A stretch of 64,000 nt of DNA from Pseudomonas asplenii (GCF_001293465.1 NZ_JSYZ01000030.1:62001-126000), one strand, 5' to 3'; positions 16,168-26,939 are shown, numbered from the stretch's first letter. The notes: generated from the letters alone by a model not told the origin. Made by a program: numbers and translations.

Positions 16168-16353
16168 TGCCATGCGCATACCCCTTGTCGTGCCTCGATA
16201 CCCGGCGTCAGTGGCGCTTGGCGTTCGATGCGTCCGCTCGCCAGACCATCCTCTCGACTATTCTTTCCTTGTTGCCAGCCGCTGCCTGCGGGGCTGCCGG
16301 CGATTTCCCGCGCCTATTGTCGGCCTGTATGACCAATGGCTCATGAACGACGC

Positions 16354-16382
16354 TTGACAAGGCTTTGGCGCAAACGTATGTT
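16354..16382 (+). promoter_or_regulatory. Promoter of the first acyl-CoA dehydrogenase gene
   Basis: A consensus TTGACA (16354-16359), a 17-base spacer and TATGTT (16377-16382). The -10 hexamer lies inside the two PsrA-type boxes, an arrangement expected for repression. Confidence 0.65.
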
Positions 16383-16397
16383 TCAAACAACTGTTTG
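16371..16397 (+). promoter_or_regulatory. Two adjoining PsrA-type operators
   Basis: CAAAC-GTAT-GTTTC (16371-16384) and CAAAC-AACT-GTTTG (16384-16397) both fit the published PsrA consensus (G/C)AAAC-N2-4-GTTT(G/C). PsrA is a TetR-type repressor released by long-chain fatty acids and is known to control a homologous acyl-CoA dehydrogenase gene in P. aeruginosa. Confidence 0.7.
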
Positions 16398-16458
16398 ACC
16401 GGCGTGGCAAATCGACGCGGTCGCTTATTCCAGGTTTCATCAGCAGAGGTTTATCGCT

Positions 16459-18264
16459 ATGCCTGACTACAAGGCCCCCTTGCGTGATATTCGCTTCGTT
16501 CGTGACGAACTGCTTGGCTACGAAGCGCACTATCAGAGCCTGCCGGCTTGCCAGGACGCTACTCCGGATATGGTCAACGCCATCCTCGAGGAAGGCGCCA
16601 AGTTCTGCGAACAGGTCCTGGCTCCGCTGAACCGTGTTGGTGATACCGAAGGCTGCACCTGGAGCGAATCGGGCGTGAAGACCCCGAGCGGCTTCAAGGA
16701 AGCCTACAAGCAGTTCGTCGAAGGTGGCTGGCCGAGCCTGGCTCACGACGTCGAGCACGGCGGCCAGGGTCTGCCGGAGTCTCTGGGCCTGGCGATCAGC
16801 GAGATGGTCGGTGAGGCGAACTGGTCGTGGGGCATGTACCCGGGCCTGTCCCATGGTGCGATGAACACCATTTCCGAACACGGTACCCCTGAACAGCAGG
16901 AGGCCTACCTGACCAAGCTGGTGTCCGGCGAGTGGACCGGCACCATGTGCCTGACCGAACCGCACTGCGGCACCGACCTGGGCATGCTGCGCACCAAGGC
17001 CGAACCTCAGGCCGACGGTTCCTACAAGGTCAGCGGGACCAAGATCTTCATCTCGGCCGGTGAGCACGACATGGCCGACAACATCGTCCATATCGTCCTG
17101 GCCCGCCTGCCGGACGCACCGGCCGGCACCAAGGGCATTTCGCTGTTCATCGTGCCCAAGTTCCTGCCCAACGCCGACGGTTCGGTCGGCCAGCGCAACG
17201 CCGTGTCCTGCGGTTCCATCGAACACAAGATGGGCATCCACGGCAATGCCACCTGCGTGATGAACTTCGACGGCGCCACCGGCTTCCTGATCGGCCCGCC
17301 GAACAAGGGCCTGAACTGCATGTTCACCTTCATGAACACCGCTCGCCTGGGGACCGCGCTGCAAGGCCTGGCCCACGCCGAAATCGGTTTCCAGGGTGGC
17401 CTGAAGTACGCACGCGAACGCCTGCAGATGCGCTCCCTGACCGGTCCGAAAGCGCCGGACAAGGCCGCTGACCCGATCATCGTGCACCCTGACGTGCGTC
17501 GCATGCTGCTGACCATGAAGGCCTTCGCCGAGGGTAACCGGGCGATGGTGTACTTCACCGCCAAGCAGGTGGATATCGTCAAGTACAGCCAGGACGAGGA
17601 AGAGAAGAAGAAGGCCGACGCCCTGCTGGCGTTCATGACGCCGATCGCCAAGGCGTTCATGACCGAGGTCGGTTTCGAAGCCGCCAACCAGGGCTTGCAG
17701 ATCTACGGTGGCCACGGCTTCATCGCCGAGTGGGGCATGGAGCAGAACGTTCGCGACAGCCGTATCTCGATGCTGTACGAAGGCACCACCGGCATCCAGG
17801 CCCTCGACCTGCTGGGTCGCAAGGTGCTGATGACCCAGGGCGAGGCCCTCAAGGGTTTCACCAAGATCGTCCATAAGTTCTGCCAGGCCAACGAAGGCAA
17901 CGAGGCGGTCAGCGAGTTCGTTGCGCCACTGGCCGCGTTGAACAAGGAGTGGGGCGAGCTGACCATGAAAGTGGGCATGGCCGCGATGAAGGACCGTGAG
18001 GAAGTCGGTGCCGCTTCGGTGGATTACCTGATGTACTCCGGCTACGCCTGCCTGGCCTACTTCTGGGCCGACATGGCCCGCCTGGCCGCCGAGAAACTGG
18101 CCGCGGGTACCAGCGACGAGGCGTTCTACACCGCCAAGCTGCAGACCGCGCGCTTCTACTTCCAGCGCATTCTGCCGCGCACCCGTACCCACGTGGCCAC
18201 CATGCTGTCGGGCGCCAACAACCTGATGGACATGCAGGAAGAGCACTTCAGCCTGGGCTACTGA
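16459..18264 (+). CDS. Acyl-CoA dehydrogenase, FadE-like (paralogue 1)
   Basis: The 601-residue flavoprotein catalyses the first oxidation of fatty acyl-CoA in beta-oxidation. It has an extra N-terminal segment (MPDYKAPLRDIRFVRDEL), the FAD/substrate motif MCLTEPHCGTDLGMLRTKA (about 155-173), and YEGTTGIQALDLLGRKV with the likely catalytic Glu. A long C-terminal helical domain is typical of the 590-600-residue bacterial class. The ATG is at 16459. It is fatty-acid responsive if the PsrA boxes are real. The chain-length preference cannot be read from sequence. Confidence 0.93.
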   Translation: MPDYKAPLRDIRFVRDELLGYEAHYQSLPACQDATPDMVNAILEEGAKFCEQVLAPLNRVGDTEGCTWSESGVKTPSGFKEAYKQFVEGGWPSLAHDVEHGGQGLPESLGLAISEMVGEANWSWGMYPGLSHGAMNTISEHGTPEQQEAYLTKLVSGEWTGTMCLTEPHCGTDLGMLRTKAEPQADGSYKVSGTKIFISAGEHDMADNIVHIVLARLPDAPAGTKGISLFIVPKFLPNADGSVGQRNAVSCGSIEHKMGIHGNATCVMNFDGATGFLIGPPNKGLNCMFTFMNTARLGTALQGLAHAEIGFQGGLKYARERLQMRSLTGPKAPDKAADPIIVHPDVRRMLLTMKAFAEGNRAMVYFTAKQVDIVKYSQDEEEKKKADALLAFMTPIAKAFMTEVGFEAANQGLQIYGGHGFIAEWGMEQNVRDSRISMLYEGTTGIQALDLLGRKVLMTQGEALKGFTKIVHKFCQANEGNEAVSEFVAPLAALNKEWGELTMKVGMAAMKDREEVGAASVDYLMYSGYACLAYFWADMARLAAEKLAAGTSDEAFYTAKLQTARFYFQRILPRTRTHVATMLSGANNLMDMQEEHFSLGY

Positions 18265-18284
18265 GCCCTGCCGGAGTGACCTCG

Positions 18285-18320
18285 AAAAGCCGCTTCTCCT
18301 TCGGGGGAAGCGGCTTTTTT
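18285..18320 (+). terminator. Rho-independent terminator
   Basis: Long arms, AAAAGCCGCTTC (18285-18296) and GAAGCGGCTTTT (18307-18318), with T-run, directly after the first dehydrogenase. It makes the next gene a separate unit. Confidence 0.9.
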
Positions 18321-18509
18321 GTGGGCGCTTTTCGGCATTGCCGATTTATTGGCGTCAATAGTGAAAATTCCTGACTAAAACGCTAAGAAGAAGCCGAGAC
18401 CTGCCGTTAAAGAGAGAGGATTCGTGATCTCTGTCACATTCTTTGTGCTTTACTCGCGTAAATAAAGGCACAATGCCATCTATTGAATCTGCCGGTCGGA
18501 GCTTTACCC

Positions 18510-19805
18510 TTGCCGCGTTCTCCTGCTGTACATGCCAGTCATTTTCTACCCTCCGTCATGTTGTTGCTTGCGGGGCTCGCGGCGGCCTACGTCAAGGATC
18601 TCAACGTCTTCTTCACTTCGCTGTTCAACGTTCTGCCGACCCTGGTGCTGTTGCTCGGCGGTTCCTATTGCGCGGTCTATCGGCGCCAGCGCGAACTGTT
18701 CCTGATGATCACGGTGTACATCGCCTACTTCCTGCTTTCCACCCAGGCCGATTACTACCGCGACCATGGCAGGGTCCGACAGGATGCCGCGGTGGTTTTC
18801 CACCTGGTCTGCCTGCTGTTGCCACTGCTGTTCGGCGTGTTCGCCGCCTGGCAGGAGCGCACACACCTGTTCCAGGACATGATCGCGCGGTTTGCCGTGC
18901 TGCTGGCGGTGGGCAGCGTGGCCCTGGGCCTGGAGCAGAGTTACCCGGAAGCCCTGCTCGGCTGGCTGGCGGAAATCCGCTGGCCCGCATTGCATGGGGC
19001 GTGGATGAGCCTGATCCAGTTGTCCTACCCGGTGTTCCTCGCGGCGTTCCTGCTGCTGACCGTGCAGTACTGGCGCAACCCGCGGCCGCTGCATGCGGCC
19101 CAACTGATCGGCCTGCTGGGCCTGTTCTGGATGCTGCCGATGACCTTCATCCTGCCGTTCACCCTGAACATCATGTGCAGCCAGGTGATGCTGATGATCG
19201 CCGTGGCGGTGGCCCACGAGGCCTATCAGATGGCGTTCCGCGATGAACTGACCGGGCTGCCCGGCCGTCGCGCGCTCAACGAGCGGATGCAGCGCCTGGG
19301 GCGCAACTATGTGCTGGCGATGACCGACGTCGACCACTTCAAGAAATTCAACGACACCCATGGCCACGACGTCGGTGACCAGGTCTTGCGGCTGGTCGCG
19401 AGCAAGCTGGCGAAGGTCAGCGGCGGCGGCCGGGCCTACCGCTACGGTGGCGAGGAATTCGCGGTGGTGTTCGCCGGCAAGAGCCTTGAAGAATGCCTGC
19501 CGCACCTGGAGGTGATCCGTGAGGTGATCGCCAACTACAGCATTCAACTGCGCAACCCGGACAGCCGCCCGCAGGACGACCAGCAAGGCCGCCAGCGCCG
19601 TTCGGGCGGTGGTGCGTCGAGTGTGTCGGTGACGATCAGTATCGGCGTCGCCGAGCGCCAGCTGGATCAGCGCACCCCGGACGAAGTGCTCAAGTCCGCC
19701 GACCAGGCGCTCTATGCCGCCAAGGGGGCCGGGCGCAACTGCGTCATGGCCGCCGGGCAGACCGCCAAGCGCGGCGCGGTGCGGACCAAGGAAGCCGTGG
19801 GCTGA
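18510..19805 (+). CDS. Membrane diguanylate cyclase (GGDEF)
   Basis: A 431-residue protein with about six N-terminal membrane segments (residues 15-230) and a C-terminal GGDEF domain. The signature is GGEEF (YRYGGEEFAVVF) after the metal and substrate motif MTDVDHFKKFNDTHGHDVGD, so it should make cyclic di-GMP. The usual RxxD inhibitory site five residues before the signature is absent (SGGGRAYRY instead). An insert of about 25 residues rich in Gln, Arg, Ser and Gly follows the active site (PDSRPQDDQQGRQRR). I start at TTG 18510, with GGAG eight bases upstream; TTG 18483 and ATG 18558 are alternatives. Confidence 0.88.
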   Translation: MPRSPAVHASHFLPSVMLLLAGLAAAYVKDLNVFFTSLFNVLPTLVLLLGGSYCAVYRRQRELFLMITVYIAYFLLSTQADYYRDHGRVRQDAAVVFHLVCLLLPLLFGVFAAWQERTHLFQDMIARFAVLLAVGSVALGLEQSYPEALLGWLAEIRWPALHGAWMSLIQLSYPVFLAAFLLLTVQYWRNPRPLHAAQLIGLLGLFWMLPMTFILPFTLNIMCSQVMLMIAVAVAHEAYQMAFRDELTGLPGRRALNERMQRLGRNYVLAMTDVDHFKKFNDTHGHDVGDQVLRLVASKLAKVSGGGRAYRYGGEEFAVVFAGKSLEECLPHLEVIREVIANYSIQLRNPDSRPQDDQQGRQRRSGGGASSVSVTISIGVAERQLDQRTPDEVLKSADQALYAAKGAGRNCVMAAGQTAKRGAVRTKEAVG

Positions 19806-19895
19806 GTGATGGTGGAGCATTCAGCGGCTGGACTGTGATTGCCCGGGGGCGGGCGCCGACAGTAGGTTGAATCATCTGCTGCCGGAGAAACGACC

Positions 19896-21692
19896 ATGCC
19901 TGACTACAAAGCCCCGCTACGCGACATGCGCTTTCTGCTCGACCATGTTTTCGATTTCCACGCCCATTACGAACGCCTCGGCGCCAGCGATGCCAGCCCG
20001 GACATGGTCGGGGCGATCCTGGAGGAAGGCGCGAAATTCTGTGAACAGGTGCTGGCACCGCTGAACCGCTCCGGCGATGAAGAGGGTTGCCATTTCGACA
20101 ATGGCGTGGTGACCACGCCCAAGGGTTTCAAGCAGGCCTTTGCCCAGTACGTCGAGGCCGGCTGGCATGGCCTGGCGGCCGATCCGCAGTATGGCGGGCA
20201 GGGCCTGCCGCAGTCGCTGGGGCTGGTGATCAGCGAAATGATCGGTTCCAGCAACACTTCCTGGGGCATGTACCCGGGGCTGACCCACGGCGCCATGTCG
20301 GCGATTCATGCCCACGGTACCGAGCAACAGAAACAGACCTACCTGAGCAGGCTGACCGCCGGCGAATGGACCGGCACCATGTGCCTGACCGAAGCCCACT
20401 GCGGCACCGACCTGGGGCTGATCAAGACCCGCGCCGTGCCCCAGGCCGATGGCAGCTATGCGGTGTCCGGGAGCAAGATCTTCATTTCCGCCGGCGAGCA
20501 CGACATGAGCCGCAACATCGTGCACCTGGTGCTGGCCAAGTTGCCGGACGCGCCGGCCGGTACCAAGGGTATCTCGCTGTTCATCGTGCCCAAGTTCCTG
20601 CCCGATGCGGCCGGCGAGGCGGGCGAGCGCAACGGGGTGAGCTGCGGCTCCATCGAGCACAAGATGGGCATCAAGGCCTCGGCCACCTGCGTGCTGAACT
20701 TCGATGCTGCCAAGGGCTTTCTGATCGGTGAGGCGAACAAGGGCCTCAACTGCATGTTCACCATGATGAACCATGCCCGCCTCGGTACCGGCATGCAGGG
20801 CCTGTGCCTGGGCGAAACCAGCTTCCAGGGCGCGGTCCGCTACGCCAGCGAGCGTTTGCAGATGCGTTCGCTGACCGGCCCCAAGGCGCCGGACAAGGCC
20901 GCCGACCCGATCATCGTGCACCCGGACGTACGGCGCATGCTGCTGACCATGAAGGCGTTCAACGAAGGTAACCGGGCACTGACCTATTTCACCGCACAGT
21001 GGCTGGATATCGCCCATCGCGCCGCCCAGCCCGAGCAGCGCCAGGAGGCCGAGGACCTGCTGGCATTCCTGACCCCGATCTGCAAGGCGTTCATGACCGA
21101 GACCGGGCTGGAGGTGACCAACCACGGCATGCAGGTGTTCGGCGGTCACGGCTTCATCCGTGAGTGGGGCATGGAACAACTGGTGCGCGATTGCCGCATC
21201 GCGCCGATCTACGAAGGTACCAATGGCATCCAGGCCCTGGACCTGCTGGGGCGCAAGGTGCTCGGCAGCCAGGGCAAGCTGCTGCGCGGCTTTACCCGGA
21301 TCGTGCACAAGTTCTGCGAGGCCAATGCCGGGCACGGGCAGCTTGGCGCTCATGTGACGCGGCTCGATCAGTTGAACCGGGAGTGGGGCGAGCTGACGCT
21401 GCTGGTCGGCAAGGCGGCCATGCAGAATCCGGATGAGGTCGGCGCGGCGGCGGTGGATTACCTGATGTACAGCGGTTACATCGTCCTGGCCTACCTGTGG
21501 CTGCGCATGGCGCTGGTGGCCCAGGCGCAGTTGGAAGAGGGCAGTGGCGACGCGGATTATTGCCGGGGCAAGCTGGCGACGTGCGAGTTCTACTTCAAGC
21601 GGTTGCTGCCGCGCACCGCCGCTCATCGGGCGGCGGTGGAAGCGGGGAGCGAGAGCCTGATGCGGTTGCCGGCGGATCTGTTTGCCCTGTAG
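19896..21692 (+). CDS. Acyl-CoA dehydrogenase, FadE-like (paralogue 2)
   Basis: A 598-residue paralogue of the gene at 16459, sharing long identical stretches (MCLTEAHCGTDLGLIKT, SLTGPKAPDKAADPIIVHPD) and the catalytic YEGTNGIQALDLLGRKV. The start at 19896 has GGAG upstream within CCGGAGAAACGACC. It follows the diguanylate cyclase gene by 90 bases without a terminator, so read-through co-transcription is possible. It lacks the PsrA boxes seen before paralogue 1. The physiological substrate is unknown. Confidence 0.92.
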   Translation: MPDYKAPLRDMRFLLDHVFDFHAHYERLGASDASPDMVGAILEEGAKFCEQVLAPLNRSGDEEGCHFDNGVVTTPKGFKQAFAQYVEAGWHGLAADPQYGGQGLPQSLGLVISEMIGSSNTSWGMYPGLTHGAMSAIHAHGTEQQKQTYLSRLTAGEWTGTMCLTEAHCGTDLGLIKTRAVPQADGSYAVSGSKIFISAGEHDMSRNIVHLVLAKLPDAPAGTKGISLFIVPKFLPDAAGEAGERNGVSCGSIEHKMGIKASATCVLNFDAAKGFLIGEANKGLNCMFTMMNHARLGTGMQGLCLGETSFQGAVRYASERLQMRSLTGPKAPDKAADPIIVHPDVRRMLLTMKAFNEGNRALTYFTAQWLDIAHRAAQPEQRQEAEDLLAFLTPICKAFMTETGLEVTNHGMQVFGGHGFIREWGMEQLVRDCRIAPIYEGTNGIQALDLLGRKVLGSQGKLLRGFTRIVHKFCEANAGHGQLGAHVTRLDQLNREWGELTLLVGKAAMQNPDEVGAAAVDYLMYSGYIVLAYLWLRMALVAQAQLEEGSGDADYCRGKLATCEFYFKRLLPRTAAHRAAVEAGSESLMRLPADLFAL

Positions 21693-21716
21693 TCGATGGA
21701 TGAGGCTTGAAGGACC

Positions 21717-21758
21717 TTCGCGGGCAAGTCGGGTCGCCGCACCGCCTTGCCCGCGAAG
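21717..21758. repeat. Short REP palindrome
   Basis: TTCGCGGGCAAGTCGGG and CCTTGCCCGCGAAG face each other across about 12 bases. It is a compact version of the REP pairs elsewhere and lies just after the second dehydrogenase gene. Confidence 0.75.
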
Positions 21759-21922
21759 AGGTCAGAACATTCACTCCAAAACTCCTGCATAGCGTTGTGA
21801 CTAAAAATAACAAAAACGTCACGTGATGACCCTATGTGTCTGAAAAGTTGTTAAGGTACACTCAAGCCTTCGGAAATCGGCCCCGCGCGGGCCCTATCGT
21901 TCTAGATCTTGCGAGGTTTGCC

Positions 21923-23701
<1,779 letters not shown>

Positions 23702-23714
23702 GGCGGGGTTGGCA

Positions 23715-23732
23715 TGTAAGCCTTTGCTTACA
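23715..23732 (+). promoter_or_regulatory. GacA box (upstream activating sequence) of rsmY
   Basis: TGTAAG-CCTTTG-CTTACA matches the GacA consensus TGTAAG-N6-CTTACA exactly. Its centre lies about 65 bases before the inferred rsmY start, the spacing reported for rsm small RNA promoters. Confidence 0.9.
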
Positions 23733-23788
23733 TAACGCGCTGCTGTTTGCCCATATCGCCATATTGGATCCAGCGGTAATCTACTTAT

Positions 23789-23911
23789 GAAGGACGTCGA
23801 GCAGGAAGCTCAAAGCAAAACACGGACACGTAGGATTCCGCCAGGATGGTGGAGCGAAATGGATGTCAGGGAAACAGTCTGCAAAGCCCCGCTTCGGCGG
23901 GGTTTTCTTTT
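23789..23911 (+). ncRNA. rsmY: Small regulatory RNA RsmY
   Basis: An intergenic transcript of about 122 bases with eight GGA motifs (for example AAGGACG, CAGGAAG, TAGGATT, CAGGATG, CAGGGAAA), several exposed between short stems. It ends in a CCCCGC-TTCG-GCGGGG terminator (23887-23902) with a T-rich tail. These are the marks of RsmY, which sequesters RsmA/CsrA-type translational repressors under GacS/GacA control. A perfect GacA box lies upstream. From memory, rsmY sits at this place, between an acyl-CoA dehydrogenase gene and a LysR gene, in P. putida. The 5' end is inferred from TAATCT at 23777-23782 as -10. Confidence 0.88.
23887..23911 (+). terminator. Terminator of rsmY
   Basis: A 6-base GC stem with a UUCG-type loop followed by TTTTCTTTT. 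The converging LysR gene ends 18 bases downstream. Confidence 0.88.
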
Positions 23912-23928
23912 GTCCGCGAAAAAGTTTT

Positions 23929-24858
23929 TCAGCCCAGGCCTTCAAGCCCCGTCGCTCCGTGCAGGTGCTTGACCGGGCTGTTCATCACGTCCTCCAGCAG
24001 CACCCGCAGCAGCTCCAGCGAAGCCTGCTGGCGTTGCATGTCGCGACACACCAGGCCGACCCGCAGCGAGACCCGCGGTTCGGTCAGCGGTTTCCACAGC
24101 AGATCATGGTCATCGTGTTCGTCCCGTGAGCGACCCGGCAGTACGGTGGCCAGGCGGGTATGCGGCAGGCTGTCGAGAATCCCCGCCATGTTGTTCAATT
24201 CGGCCTGGACCTGCGGGCGTCGCCCCAGGTTGGCCAGTTGCGCCTGCCAGATCTGCCGGATCTGGAATTCTTCGCCGAGCAGCAGCATCGGCAGCTCCGC
24301 GGCCTGGCCGACCGAGACCTTCTTGAATTCACGCAGCGGGTGCTCGGCGGGGATCACCAGTTGCAGCTCGTCTTCGTACAGCGGCAGGCCGTGCAAGCCC
24401 GGCTGGCGGGGTGGCAGATAACTGATGCCGATATCCAGCGAGCCGTTGAGCAGGCGCCGTTCGATCTCCATGCCGGTCAATTCGTAGATCTGCACCACCA
24501 GGTGCGGATGGGCCTTGCGCACCCGTTCGAGCAACTGCGGCACCAGGCTGGTGTGCACGGTCTGCAGCACGCCGATGGCGAGGGTGCGCAACGCCTGCCC
24601 CTGGAAGTTGCGCAGGGCTTCGCGGGCCCGTTGCAGGCCATCGAGCAGCGGCAATGCATGGTTGTACAGGGTGTGGGCGGCCAGGGTCGGCAGCAGGCGC
24701 TTGCTGCTGCGTTCGAACAGGCTGACGTCGAGGTGGTGTTCCAGGTGGCGTATCTGTTGCGACAGGGCCGGCTGGGAGATCGACAGCCGTTCGGCGGCGC
24801 GGCCGACATGGCCTTCTTCATACACCGCGACGAAATAACGCAGTTGCTTGAAATCCAT
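23929..24858 (-). CDS. LysR-family transcriptional regulator
   Basis: A 309-residue LysR regulator with the winged HTH at about 1-62 (MDFKQLRYFVAVYEEGHVGR, then AAERLSISQPALSQQIRHLE) and an effector domain of two periplasmic-binding-like lobes after it. It is divergent from the MOSC/aminotransferase pair with a 102-base gap, the usual arrangement for control of the neighbour by a LysR protein. Its effector is unknown. Confidence 0.93.
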   Translation of the reverse strand: MDFKQLRYFVAVYEEGHVGRAAERLSISQPALSQQIRHLEHHLDVSLFERSSKRLLPTLAAHTLYNHALPLLDGLQRAREALRNFQGQALRTLAIGVLQTVHTSLVPQLLERVRKAHPHLVVQIYELTGMEIERRLLNGSLDIGISYLPPRQPGLHGLPLYEDELQLVIPAEHPLREFKKVSVGQAAELPMLLLGEEFQIRQIWQAQLANLGRRPQVQAELNNMAGILDSLPHTRLATVLPGRSRDEHDDHDLLWKPLTEPRVSLRVGLVCRDMQRQQASLELLRVLLEDVMNSPVKHLHGATGLEGLG

Positions 24859-24960
24859 AAGCAGTACTTATCGAAAATGCTCGAAAAACGAAATGGCCGT
24901 GAACGCCTCGCAAGCCTAGTCTAACCGCAATTAAAAGGGCTTACAGGGCCAGAGCGTGCG

Positions 24961-25659
24961 ATGAATACCGTTTGCGTTGATGGTGTTTACATAGGCAAGG
25001 CAAAAAATCTCGGACAGGGTCTGATCAGCGATACGGATAAACACCGGGTTGCCAGTCGGCTCTGGTTATGGCCACAGGGCCTGGGCAGCGACGAGCAGGG
25101 CGATCCGCGTTTCCACAGCGGACCGGAGCGGGCGCTGCATCATTACCCCGCCGAGCACTATGACTACTGGCGCAAACGGCATCCGCAACTCGACTGGTCG
25201 GCACCGGCCTTTGGCGAAAATCTCTCGACCCGTGGTCTGACCGAAGAGCAGGTCTGCCTGGGCGACCTGTTCCGCTGGGGCGGTGCGCTGCTGCAGGTCA
25301 GCCAGCCACGTTCGCCCTGCTATCGCCTGAGCCATCGCTGGGGCTTGTCCGAGCTGCCGCAGCAGGCCCAGGACACGGGGCGCTGCGGCTGGTTCTATCG
25401 GGTGCTCAAGCCCGGTTTCGTCAGCGCCGACCAGCCCTTCGAACTGCTGCAGCGCAGTTATCCCGGCCTCAGCGTGGCCTGGGCCCTGCACGCGTTCTAC
25501 GCCGAACCGCTGGAGCATTCCGGCCTGAAGAAACTGGTGGACTGCCCGGCGCTGTCCTCGCGCTGGCGCGACATCGCCATTCGTCGCCTGCGCAGCGGCC
25601 GGGTCGAGGACTGGTCGGCCCGGCTGCTCGGGCTGCCGCTGGAAGGGCTGCGCGCATGA
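24961..25659 (+). CDS. MOSC domain protein, YiiM-like
   Basis: The 232-residue protein has a MOSC beta-barrel core (about 45-165) with the conserved cysteine in QPRSPCYRLSHRWG, followed by a 3-alpha C-terminal region (about 170-225). YiiM-type proteins bind molybdenum cofactor and reduce N-hydroxylated compounds with a flavin reductase partner; that function is inferred from family only. It overlaps the aminotransferase start by ATGA, so the two are translationally coupled and probably work together. Confidence 0.87.
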   Translation: MNTVCVDGVYIGKAKNLGQGLISDTDKHRVASRLWLWPQGLGSDEQGDPRFHSGPERALHHYPAEHYDYWRKRHPQLDWSAPAFGENLSTRGLTEEQVCLGDLFRWGGALLQVSQPRSPCYRLSHRWGLSELPQQAQDTGRCGWFYRVLKPGFVSADQPFELLQRSYPGLSVAWALHAFYAEPLEHSGLKKLVDCPALSSRWRDIAIRRLRSGRVEDWSARLLGLPLEGLRA

Positions 25660-26939
25660 ATCTGTTCAAGCTGCGCCGGCCGCAACCGAGCCTCGATGAC
25701 CTGACCGCCGACTTCCAGCCCCGCGCCCGCCACGAGCACGCGGCCAGCGAGTACCTGATGCCCGCCGCCGAGCGCCCCAGCCCGGTGTTCGTCCGTGGCC
25801 AGGGCTCCTGGCTGTGGGACAGCGAGGAACGGGCCTATCTGGATTTCAGCCAGGGCGGTGGCAGCAACAGCCTCGGTCATAGCCCCGGTGTGCTGGCCCA
25901 TGCCCTGGCGGACCAGGCCCATGGCCTGATCAATGTCGGCGCGGGTTTTCATAACCCGGTCCAATCGCAACTGGCGGACCGCCTGTGTCGTGCCACCGAC
26001 AGCGACCAGGTGTATTTTCTCAACAGTGGTTCGGAAGCCTGCGAGGCGGCGATCAAATTGGCGCGCAAGTGGGGCCAGCTGCATCGTGGCGGCGCCTACC
26101 GAATCATCAGCGCAAGCAACGCCTGCCATGGGCGCAGTTTCGGTGCCATGTCGGCGTCCGGCCAGGATTGCTTCGGCAACCGCTTCGAGCCGCAATTGCC
26201 CGGCTTCAGCCAGGTGCCGTTCAACGATCTGGAGGCCTTGCATGCCGCGGTGGATGCCAAGACCGTGGCCATCATGCTCGAACCGATCCAGCGTGCGGCG
26301 GGCGTTACCCCGGCGACCCGGGAATACCTCCAGGGCGTCGAGCGGTTGTGCCGGGCGCTGGGCATCCTGCTGATCTTCGACGAGGTGCAGACCGGTATCG
26401 GCCGCTGCGGCAGCCTGCTGGCCGAGCAACGGTACGCGGTGCGTGCCGACATCATCGCCCTCGGCAAGGGCCTGGGTGGTGGCGCGCCGTTGTCGGCGCT
26501 GCTGGCGCGGGGCACGGCCTGCTGTTTCGAGCCCGGCGAAATCGGTGGCAGCCACCACGGTAACGCCTTGATGAGTGCGGCCGGCCTGGCGGTGCTCGAT
26601 ACGCTGCTCAAGCATGGCTTCCTCGACGAGGTGGCTGAGCGCGGGCACTACCTGCAACAGGGCCTGGATCGGCTGGCACGGCGTTATGAGCACGGCCAAC
26701 TGCGCGGCGCCGGGCTGCTCTGGGGGCTGACCCTGAGCGACGCTTCGGCGGATGCGGTGGTCAAGGCCGCGTTGCAGGAAGGCCTGCTGCTCGATGCGCC
26801 GACCGCCGACAGTCTGCGCTTTACCCCGGCCCTGACCGTCAGCCAGAGCACCATCGACGAAATGCTGCTGCGCCTGGCCCGGGCCTTCTCCCGAGTCCGT
26901 ACCGCCCAGGTGCAATGCCGCAGGGGAATCGCCGTCTGA
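25656..26939 (+). CDS. Class III aminotransferase (acetylornithine aminotransferase-like)
   Basis: A 427-residue PLP enzyme of the ornithine/acetylornithine aminotransferase fold. Marks include FLNSGSEACEAAIKLARK, IFDEVQTGIGRCG and the PLP-lysine region IIALGKGLGGGAPLSALLA. It carries about 40 residues more at the N-terminus than typical ArgD, with a DLTADFQPRARHEHAASEYL segment seen in diaminobutyrate/acetylornithine-like members. The true amino donor is unknown. Co-expression with a MOSC protein and control by LysR suggest a specialised catabolic role rather than arginine synthesis. Confidence 0.88.
   Translation: MNLFKLRRPQPSLDDLTADFQPRARHEHAASEYLMPAAERPSPVFVRGQGSWLWDSEERAYLDFSQGGGSNSLGHSPGVLAHALADQAHGLINVGAGFHNPVQSQLADRLCRATDSDQVYFLNSGSEACEAAIKLARKWGQLHRGGAYRIISASNACHGRSFGAMSASGQDCFGNRFEPQLPGFSQVPFNDLEALHAAVDAKTVAIMLEPIQRAAGVTPATREYLQGVERLCRALGILLIFDEVQTGIGRCGSLLAEQRYAVRADIIALGKGLGGGAPLSALLARGTACCFEPGEIGGSHHGNALMSAAGLAVLDTLLKHGFLDEVAERGHYLQQGLDRLARRYEHGQLRGAGLLWGLTLSDASADAVVKAALQEGLLLDAPTADSLRFTPALTVSQSTIDEMLLRLARAFSRVRTAQVQCRRGIAV

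Larger units (their letters stand above)
16124..16458. other. Intergenic region with terminator and promoter
   Basis: This 335-base gap holds the terminator of the small gene (16148-16167) and, near its right end, the promoter and PsrA-type boxes of the acyl-CoA dehydrogenase gene. The middle, 16170-16350, shows no gene I would support. Confidence 0.6.

Noticed and set aside
16258..18246. A 662-codon frame opposite the first acyl-CoA dehydrogenase
   Set aside because: Shadow frame, composition typical of antisense in high-GC DNA.
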